From contig JACRDO010000067.1 of NCBI GenBank assembly GCA_016212885.1, positions 1 to 41,456 on the forward strand: a DNA stretch of 41,456 bases. The letters run 5' to 3'. This DNA is from Elusimicrobiota bacterium (GTDB taxonomy: Bacteria > Elusimicrobiota > Elusimicrobia > UBA1565). Under the pieces are notes generated by a model that did no database searches, was not told the DNA's origin, and was given only the letters and a program-made list of their open reading frames with translations. Shown one piece after another: positions 34,317 to 39,574 of the stretch. How positions within the stretch are numbered: the first letter of the stretch is position 1; each line of letters starts with the position of its first letter. The position numbers and the translations under genes were made by a program.

Positions 34317-34364
34317 AGGGGGGCACGAGGGGACGGAGGAATCCCCTGGTGCCCCTCCGCTTTT
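34315..34364 (+). terminator. Strong intrinsic terminator of the non-coding unit
   Basis: GGAGGGG (34315-34321) pairs with CCCCTCC (34352-34358). Inside it CAC pairs with GTG, and AGGGGA pairs with TCCCCT, giving about 16 bp with a small bulge. An 8-nt loop (CGGAGGAA) caps the stem, and GC then TTTT follows at 34361-34364. The loop exposes a GGAGG sequence. Confidence 0.75.
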
Positions 34365-34425
34365 GGGCCGTGTGGGCACCTCTGCGCTAGGCCATAAGCG
34401 GGCCCGCGGCTGGGCCGAACGGCCG

Positions 34426-34454
34426 TTGGGAATCCCGCTGTTTTCTATTACACT
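34426..34454 (+). promoter_or_regulatory. Possible promoter of the glycine-zipper gene
   Basis: TTGGGA (34426-34431) and TACACT (34449-34454) are 17 nt apart, placing the start of transcription about 1-2 nt before the ATG at 34463. No clear Shine-Dalgarno precedes the ATG, so a leaderless message is possible. Both hexamers deviate from consensus, so support is limited. Confidence 0.33.
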
Positions 34455-34462
34455 TACCGGGA

Positions 34463-34945
34463 ATGAGACGCATTTTAAGGCTGCTCGGATTCGCCGCTTT
34501 GGCTGCGGTTCCAGCTGGCGCCGCGCATGCGTTGGATTTTGGACCGACCGACAGCCGCGTCCATTCCATCGCCTATGCGGGCGAGCGGGCCGAGCGGGCC
34601 CCGGATCTTCAGCAGGCTTCTGTCCTGGCGGCGCAGGGCTTTGACAACGCGGCGCAGAGTCAAGGCTTCGTGTCGCCGCCGCCTGTGCCGGCGCTGGAAT
34701 CCGTGCAGAAGCGGCCCACAGGCAACCTCATCATCGGGGATCCCAAGCGCGCGACTCTCTCCGAGCCGAGGAATCCCCTCACCAAGGACGGAAAAGCCAA
34801 GCCCCAGAAGAGCGGCAAGCAAGTCGCTTGGGCGCTTGGAGGCGCGCTCGCGCTGGGCCTGGCGGGGTTCTTGATCGGCGGCGGCATCGGCGCGCTCGTG
34901 GGCGCCTTGGTGGGCGCCGCGCTGGGCGCGTTCCTCGGGCCGTAG
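34463..34945 (+). CDS. Small exported protein with C-terminal glycine-zipper membrane segment
   Basis: A 160-residue protein. A signal peptide (basic MRRILR, hydrophobic run, AHA cleavage-like site at about residue 23) is followed by a soluble Pro/Gln/Lys-rich region. The C-terminal 35 residues are a glycine-zipper helix (GGALALGLAGFLIGGG, then GALVGALVGAALG). Such segments insert in membranes and self-associate. No family recognised. It stands alone between two candidate non-coding RNAs, with its own possible promoter. The amino-acid pattern and signal peptide make it a believable gene, though it could be longer or shorter at the N-terminus. Confidence 0.65.
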   Translation: MRRILRLLGFAALAAVPAGAAHALDFGPTDSRVHSIAYAGERAERAPDLQQASVLAAQGFDNAAQSQGFVSPPPVPALESVQKRPTGNLIIGDPKRATLSEPRNPLTKDGKAKPQKSGKQVAWALGGALALGLAGFLIGGGIGALVGALVGAALGAFLGP

Positions 34946-34955
34946 GAAACCCTCA

Positions 34956-35051
34956 TAAAAGTTTAGAGGCGGGAAGCTGGCGTCGTTTTATCGACCGCTT
35001 CCCGCCCCTAAATCTCTCCCCGCTTGCGCAGGGAGGCGCCTACTCGGCGTC
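34956..35051 (-). ncRNA. Candidate small RNA of about 95 nt, minus strand
   Basis: A near-perfect minus-strand promoter (35085-35058) predicts a start near 35051. The transcript would fold into three hairpins. The first has AGG-A-CGCC/GGCG-CCT arms around GAGTA. The second has CCCTGC/GCGGGG arms closed by a GCAA (GNRA) tetraloop. The third is a 10-bp GC stem followed by CTTTTAT. It ends before the stop of the convergent glycine-zipper gene. There is no open frame of note. It lacks the conserved loops of 5S rRNA and SRP RNA, and no riboswitch target lies downstream. Confidence 0.45.
34962..35012 (-). terminator. Intrinsic terminator hairpin in the convergent spacer
   Basis: GGCGGGAAGC (34968-34977) and GCTTCCCGCC (34997-35006) form a perfect 10-bp stem. 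Flanking TTTAG/CTAAA arms extend it, and a smaller inner GTCG/CGAC stem sits in the loop. On the minus strand the stem is followed by CTTTTATG, so it should terminate leftward transcription (the small RNA, and possibly mutL). On the plus strand, for the glycine-zipper gene, the run after the stem is not T-rich. Confidence 0.6.
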
Positions 35052-35057
35052 CTCACT

Positions 35058-35085
35058 ATTATAATCCTCGGCCGCGAAGTGTCAA
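35058..35085 (-). promoter_or_regulatory. Perfect-consensus promoter of the minus-strand small RNA
   Basis: On the minus strand TTGACA (35085-35080) and TATAAT (35063-35058) match the sigma-70 consensus in all twelve positions, with a 16-nt spacer. The -35 is part of GGGTCTTGACA. It points away from mutL into the convergent spacer, where the only downstream structure before the glycine-zipper gene is a terminator. Confidence 0.65.
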
Positions 35086-35120
35086 GACCCAATTTTGTGT
35101 GGAGAAAATCTGGGTCTTGA
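35082..35120. repeat. Inverted repeat carrying back-to-back -35 boxes
   Basis: TCAAGACCCA (35082-35091) and TGGGTCTTGA (35111-35120) are perfect inverted copies. An inner TTTT/AAAA pairing lengthens the stem to about 15 bp with one bulged base and an 8-nt loop. Each arm contributes most of a -35 box: TTGACA leftward and TTGATT rightward. As RNA it lies about 34 nt past the mutL stop and could also act as a weak terminator or 3'-end stabiliser. Confidence 0.8.
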
Positions 35121-35144
35121 TTTCCGACGATTCAGGGTTATACT
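35117..35144 (+). promoter_or_regulatory. Possible rightward promoter, antisense to mutL
   Basis: TTGATT (35117-35122) and TATACT (35139-35144) are 16 nt apart, preceded by GGGTC as in the other intergenic promoters. The predicted start at about 35151 would give RNA antisense to the 3' end of mutL, since no plus-strand gene follows. No dedicated target is visible. Confidence 0.4.
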
Positions 35145-35153
35145 TTAAATTTA

Positions 35154-36899
35154 TTAGGTCGGCGGAGGCCCGGAGCGCCCGAAGCGGCGCGCAAGCTCCT
35201 CGCGCCCCATGTCCAAGACCGCGGGCCTTCCGTGCGGACAGCAGGTGGAATCACGGCATGCGCGCAGGTCATCGGCTAAGGCGAGCGCCTCCCTCTCTCC
35301 CAAGGGGTCGTGCGCCTTGACCGCGGCTTTGCAGGCGATGGTCGCGGCCGCGTCGTAGCGCGCGTCGGCCTTGGCCGCGGCCGGCGAGATGAAGTGCTCC
35401 AGCGCGCGATGGATGATCTCCTCGACGTCCGCGGCCTTCTCGAAGAGCTCCGGGACCGCGGTCACCTGCACGCTGGTCTTCCCGAAACGCTCGACCTCGA
35501 AGCCGGCGTCCGACAGCCTCTGCCTGCGCGCGAGGACCTGCTCGACGGCCGAAGCCGGAAGCTTGACAGGCAGAGGCAGCATCAGCTTCTGCTTGGCCGG
35601 CCGGCGCGAGCGCAGCTGCTCGCTGTAGCGCTCGAAGAGGATGCGCTCCTGGGCTGCGTGCTGGTCAAGGACAAGCAGGCCTCCGGCGGCCTCGAAGACC
35701 AGATAGGTCCTCTCGATCTGCCCCAGGAAGCGCAGGGGCGGACGGTGCCAGCGCGGCCCGGAGGCTGCGGGCTCGAAGGCGATGGAGGGCTGTGCGTCTC
35801 GGCCCGCGCCGCGCTCGCAGACGCTCCCGGCTCCGGGGGCCTGCGGATAGGGGACAGCCGTGGAATGTCCAATGTCCAGACCTGAGCCTGACTTGGAGGC
35901 GAGCAAGGCGCCGGAGAGCGCGGAAACCACGGCCTCGAACACCTCACCCTCGCGGCGGAAGCGCACCTCGCGCTTCTGCGGATGGACGTTGACGTCGAGG
36001 TCTCCCGATGGGACCTCCGCGAAGACGATCGCCACGGGATGGCGGCTTTGGGCGCGGAAAGGCTCGTAGGAGCGGTAGAGCGCCTGCTGGATCGTCCGGC
36101 AGGATACGGGCCGCCGGTTGACGAAGACGTACTGGAGCTGGCGGGTGGCGACGAGCTTCTCGGCCGGGGAGATGAAGGCGCGCAGGAGGACGCCTCCGCG
36201 CCTGGTCTCGGCATACAGCAGCGAGGCCGCGAGCTCTTCACCGAGTACTTCGCCCAGGCGTGCGCGCAGGCGTTCGCCCTCCTCAGCGGCGCGCTCGGCG
36301 GGATATTCGAGCGTCGCGCGGGGGCCGGTCTTGAAGATGAAGGCCACGGAGGGGTTCGCCAGGGCCGCGTCCTCGACGACGCGGGCGAGGCGGGCCTTCT
36401 CGGAGGCTTCCGACCGCAGGAACTTCAGGCGCGCCGGGACGTTGTGGAAGATGTCGCGGACCTCGACCGCGGCGCCGGGGATGGGCGGAGCCTCGCGCTC
36501 CCGGACGATGCGCCCGCCTTCCGCTTCCACGGCGAAGCCGCATTTCGAGCCGGGCCGGCAGCTCGTCAGGCTCACCCGGGCGACAGCTGCGATCGAGTAG
36601 AGCGCCTCCCCGCGGAAGCCGAAGGTGGAGAGCCCTTCGAGATCGTCTAAATCCGAGATCTTGCTCGTGGCGTGGCGCTCGAAGGCGGCCCGGCAGTCCG
36701 CGGGCTCCATGCCGCAGCCGTCGTCGCGCACGCGCAGGAGCTTGCGGCCGGCCCCCTCGACAGACACCTCGACGCGCGCGGCCCCGGCGTCGAGGGAATT
36801 CTCGATGAGCTCTTTGAGGGCGGAAGCCGGCCGCTCGATCACCTCCCCGGCGGCGATGCGGCTGGCGACGTCTTCGCTGAGGCGGCGGATGACCGGCGT
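35154..36899 (-). CDS. mutL: DNA mismatch repair protein MutL (endonuclease type), non-canonical start
   Basis: A 581-residue protein if started at the ACG codon (36899-36897), giving residues 2-8 P-V-I-R-R-L-S followed by RIAAGEVIERPA, the normal MutL N-terminus. The GHKL ATPase motifs are ELIENSLDAG (E33/N34), DDGCGM, and the ATP-lid region HATSKI...TFGFRGEALYSI. The C-terminal domain has the endonuclease motif DQHAAQERILFE (from D412), ACKAAVKAHDPL and CPHGRP. No ATG, GTG or TTG exists between the mutS stop and a GTG at 36842, which would delete the conserved first 19 residues. GAGGAAGG lies 8 nt before the ACG. Alternatives are a sequencing error for ATG, or use of the GTG. Confidence 0.88.
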   Translation of the reverse strand, partial: TPVIRRLSEDVASRIAAGEVIERPASALKELIENSLDAGAARVEVSVEGAGRKLLRVRDDGCGMEPADCRAAFERHATSKISDLDDLEGLSTFGFRGEALYSIAAVARVSLTSCRPGSKCGFAVEAEGGRIVREREAPPIPGAAVEVRDIFHNVPARLKFLRSEASEKARLARVVEDAALANPSVAFIFKTGPRATLEYPAERAAEEGERLRARLGEVLGEELAASLLYAETRRGGVLLRAFISPAEKLVATRQLQYVFVNRRPVSCRTIQQALYRSYEPFRAQSRHPVAIVFAEVPSGDLDVNVHPQKREVRFRREGEVFEAVVSALSGALLASKSGSGLDIGHSTAVPYPQAPGAGSVCERGAGRDAQPSIAFEPAASGPRWHRPPLRFLGQIERTYLVFEAAGGLLVLDQHAAQERILFERYSEQLRSRRPAKQKLMLPLPVKLPASAVEQVLARRQRLSDAGFEVERFGKTSVQVTAVPELFEKAADVEEIIHRALEHFISPAAAKADARYDAAATIACKAAVKAHDPLGEREALALADDLRACRDSTCCPHGRPAVLDMGREELARRFGRSGPPPT

Positions 36900-36902
36900 A
36901 GG

Positions 36903-39542
36903 CTACACCTTCCTCTTGAGGTCCCAGAGCTTGTTGAGGGCCTCGATCGGAGTGAGCTCGTTCGGGTTGAGGAGCCGGAGCTCGTGGAGCGCCGGGTGCT
37001 CATCGAAGATGGGCAGGGTGGGCTCGGCCGGCTCCGCCGCGGCTTGGGTCGGCGGCGCGGCGCGGGCTTCGTTCTCGAGGCCGTGGAGGATCTCGCGGGC
37101 GCGGGAGAGGCAGGAGGACGGGAGCCCCGCGAGCTCCGCGACGTGGATGCCGAAGGAGCGGTCAGCGGGCCCGGGCGAGATCTTGTGCAGGAAGACGACC
37201 TCGGTGCGGCCTTCGGCGTTCGTCCATTCGCGCGCCTCGACGTTCGCGTTGGAGACCCCCGGCAGGAGCAAAGCCAGCTCGGTCAGCTCGAAATAGTGCG
37301 TGGCGAACAACGTCCGCGGCCCGCGCGGGGGCTTGGGGGAGGCGGCCGCGGGCTTGGGGACGGCCGATTCGCCGCAAGCCCCCATCTTGTTTAAGTGCTC
37401 TAAGACCGCCCAGGCGATCGAGATGCCGTCGTAGGTCGAGGTGCCGCGGCCGACCTCATCGAGGAGGATCAAACTCCGCAGGGTGGCGGATTTGAGGATG
37501 TGGGAGGTCTCCCGCATCTCGACCATGAACGTGGACTCCCCCCGCGCGAGCTGGTCCCGCGAGCCGATGCGCGTGAGGATCTTGTCCACGATCCCGATCG
37601 AAGCCGATTTCGCGGGGACGAAGCTGCCGATCTGCGCTAGGATCGCGAGGAGGGCGTTCTGCCGCAAGAAGACGGATTTGCCGCCCATGTTCGGGCCCGT
37701 CAAAACCACGGTTTGGGGATTGGCGCCGTCCAAAAGGATCGAGTTGGGCACGAAGGCTCCGGCAGGCAGCACCGATTCGACGATGGGATGCCTCCCGTCC
37801 TCGATCTCCAGGCAGTAGGAGAGGTCCACCTTGGGCTTGGCCCAGCCCCCGGCGGCCGCGCCGTCGGCCAGGGCGCCCAGGACGTCCAGCTCGGCGCAGA
37901 GCTGGGCGAAGCGCCGGATCGCGGCGTCGCGCAGGAGAATCTCCGAGCGGACCCTCTCGAAGAGCTCAGCCTCGAGGCGGAGGCATTCGTCCTCCGCGTT
38001 GAGGATCTTGATCTCCAGCTCCTTGAGCTCCGGGGTGATGTAGCGCTCGGCGTTGGAGAGGGTCTGCTTGCGCGAGAAGCGGTCGGGGACCTTCGCCTGA
38101 TGGGCCTTCGTGACCTCGATGTAGTAGCCGAAGACCGAGTTGTACCCGACCTTGAGCGTGGGGATGCCGGTCGCCGCGCGCTCGCGCGCCTCGAGCTCCG
38201 CCAGGAACCTGCGGCTGTCGGCACGGACGGAGCGGAGCTCATCGAGGGCCTTGTCGAAGCCCTCGCGGATCAGCCCTCCGTCCGAGAGCCGGGTGGGCGG
38301 GCGGTCGACGATCGCGCGCTCGAGCAGGCTGCGGCCTTCCCGGAGCGGCGGGGCCAGCTCGGCCAGGGACTTGGCGAGCTCGGAGATCCCGGAGCAGAGC
38401 TCGCAGCCGGCGAGCTCCGCGGAGAGCGGCTCGATCTGCTTGAGGGAGTCGCGCAGGGCGGCCAGGTCCCTCGGCGAAGCCGAGCGCGTGGCCATCCGGT
38501 TGATGACCCGCTCGATGTCGGCCACCTCTCCCAGGGTCTTGGCCAGGCTCTTGCGGATCTGCGAGTCGTTTGTGAGCTCCTCGACGCAGTTGAGCCTTCG
38601 GTCGATCTCCACCAGGTCCGTGGAGGGATGCAGTATGCAATGGCGCAGCTTGCGGCTGCCCATGGGCGTCTGGGTCCTGTCCAGGACGCCCCAGAGCGAA
38701 TGCCTCCTGTCCCCCTCCGCGGACTGGACGAGCTCCAGGGTGCGTATGGCCGCCTCATCGAGCTGCATCTCCGCGGCGGATTCCCGGTATTGGGGGATGA
38801 GGGAGGTGTCCTTGAGGTGCGACTGCGTGTCGGCCACGTACCGGCGCGCCTTCAGGGCCGCGCGCAGGGCCAGGTGGCGGTTCTTCCATATCTCCATATC
38901 CCCGAAGCCCGCGAACTCCTCCGGGCCCGGGAAGGGCTGCTCCCAGAAGGTGAGCGCGGTCTTGGGGCCGAGCAGCTGGCGCAGCTTGAGCTCCTCGGCG
39001 GCCTTCGGGGTCGCGATCAGCTCCGCGGGCTCGAGCTTGGCCAGAAGCGAGTAGAGCTGGAGATGCCCGTGGTCGTTTAGGACCTGGGTGGCCCAGAACT
39101 CGCCGGTCGAGGCCTCCACGCAGGCGAGGCCCCAGCCGAAGGCGTCGTAGGCGAGCGCCACGAGGTAGTTCGTCGAGCGGCTGTCGAGGTATTCGTCCTC
39201 CACCAGGGTGCCGGGGGTGATCAGCCGGGTGACCGAGCGCTTGACCAGGCCCTTGGCCTTGGAGGGGTCCTCCATTTGGTCTGCGATCGCGATCTTGTAG
39301 CCCGCCCTGAGGAGCTTGGCGATGTAGTGCGTGGCGGAGTGGTGCGGGATGCCGCACATGGGGGAGCCCTGGCGCTGGGTCAGGACGATCCCCAGCACCG
39401 GGCTGGCCACGCGGGCGTCGTTGTCGAAGAGCTCGTAGAAGTCGCCCAGGCGGAAGAGGAGCAGGGCGTGGGGGTAGGCGGTCTTAAGCGCCTTGTACTG
39501 CCGCCAAAGCGGGGTGTCTTCCGCTTTCTCGACGGTGGGCAT
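36903..39542 (-). CDS. mutS: DNA mismatch recognition ATPase MutS
   Basis: An 879-residue MutS1 protein. The mismatch-reading Phe-x-Glu is present (LLLFRLGDFYELFDND, near residue 36), so it is the repair type. The connector, lever and clamp domains fill the middle. The ATPase has TGPNMGGKS (Walker A), an RGESTFMVEM loop, SLILLDEVGRGTSTYDG (Walker B) and ATHYFELTEL. A Pro/Ala/Lys insert lies in the ATPase domain around 750-765. It follows the kinase gene by 32 nt and precedes mutL, with its TAG stop in the same frame as mutL. Confidence 0.97.
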   Translation of the reverse strand: MPTVEKAEDTPLWRQYKALKTAYPHALLLFRLGDFYELFDNDARVASPVLGIVLTQRQGSPMCGIPHHSATHYIAKLLRAGYKIAIADQMEDPSKAKGLVKRSVTRLITPGTLVEDEYLDSRSTNYLVALAYDAFGWGLACVEASTGEFWATQVLNDHGHLQLYSLLAKLEPAELIATPKAAEELKLRQLLGPKTALTFWEQPFPGPEEFAGFGDMEIWKNRHLALRAALKARRYVADTQSHLKDTSLIPQYRESAAEMQLDEAAIRTLELVQSAEGDRRHSLWGVLDRTQTPMGSRKLRHCILHPSTDLVEIDRRLNCVEELTNDSQIRKSLAKTLGEVADIERVINRMATRSASPRDLAALRDSLKQIEPLSAELAGCELCSGISELAKSLAELAPPLREGRSLLERAIVDRPPTRLSDGGLIREGFDKALDELRSVRADSRRFLAELEARERAATGIPTLKVGYNSVFGYYIEVTKAHQAKVPDRFSRKQTLSNAERYITPELKELEIKILNAEDECLRLEAELFERVRSEILLRDAAIRRFAQLCAELDVLGALADGAAAGGWAKPKVDLSYCLEIEDGRHPIVESVLPAGAFVPNSILLDGANPQTVVLTGPNMGGKSVFLRQNALLAILAQIGSFVPAKSASIGIVDKILTRIGSRDQLARGESTFMVEMRETSHILKSATLRSLILLDEVGRGTSTYDGISIAWAVLEHLNKMGACGESAVPKPAAASPKPPRGPRTLFATHYFELTELALLLPGVSNANVEAREWTNAEGRTEVVFLHKISPGPADRSFGIHVAELAGLPSSCLSRAREILHGLENEARAAPPTQAAAEPAEPTLPIFDEHPALHELRLLNPNELTPIEALNKLWDLKRKV
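36908..36915 (-). promoter_or_regulatory. Shine-Dalgarno that points to an ACG start for mutL
   Basis: The minus-strand sequence GAGGAAGG sits inside the last codons of mutS, 8 nt upstream of the ACG codon where MutL homology begins. This is a strong site at normal spacing. The GTG further downstream at 36842 has GGGGAG close by but would remove conserved residues. This site is the main evidence for the chosen mutL start. Confidence 0.6.
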
Positions 39543-39574
39543 GAGGCGGATATTCTACAAAATTCAGGGAGCGA

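Larger units (their letters stand above)
34107..34364 (+). ncRNA. Candidate structured small RNA, about 260 nt, unknown family
   Basis: This unit lies between the consensus promoter at 34074-34101 and the strong intrinsic terminator at 34315-34364, with no supportable gene inside. The 5' end folds into a perfect 7-bp hairpin (CGGCCGC at 34114-34120 with GCGGCCG at 34129-34135, 8-nt loop). The middle (34162-34316) is almost free of A. It lacks the diagnostic motifs I would look for in tmRNA, RNase P RNA and SRP RNA, and does not show the simple long-hairpin plan of 6S RNA. Frames through it encode only low-complexity Arg/Ser/Val or Thr/Arg/Asp peptides. Function unknown. Confidence 0.5.

Noticed and set aside
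33940-34326. Minus-strand open frame of 128 codons rich in Thr/Arg/Asp/Gln
   Set aside because: A T-free strand contains almost no stop codons, so an open frame is expected by composition. It also overlaps queE and the terminator.
34107-34364. tmRNA, RNase P RNA, SRP RNA or 6S RNA at this site
   Set aside because: I looked for the tmRNA ends and tag frame, the RNase P conserved cores, the SRP GGAAG-type tetraloop domain and the 6S long-hairpin plan, and saw none.
34135-34644. Plus-strand open frame of 169 codons over the A-poor tract
   Set aside because: The product is low-complexity Arg/Ser/Val/Cys, it has no family features, and it crosses a strong terminator and the real start of the glycine-zipper gene in another frame.
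34956-35051. 5S rRNA fragment
   Set aside because: Some bases (AGGACGCCGAGTAGG) resemble a 5S 3' end, but the universally conserved CCGAAC region is absent and the unit is too short.
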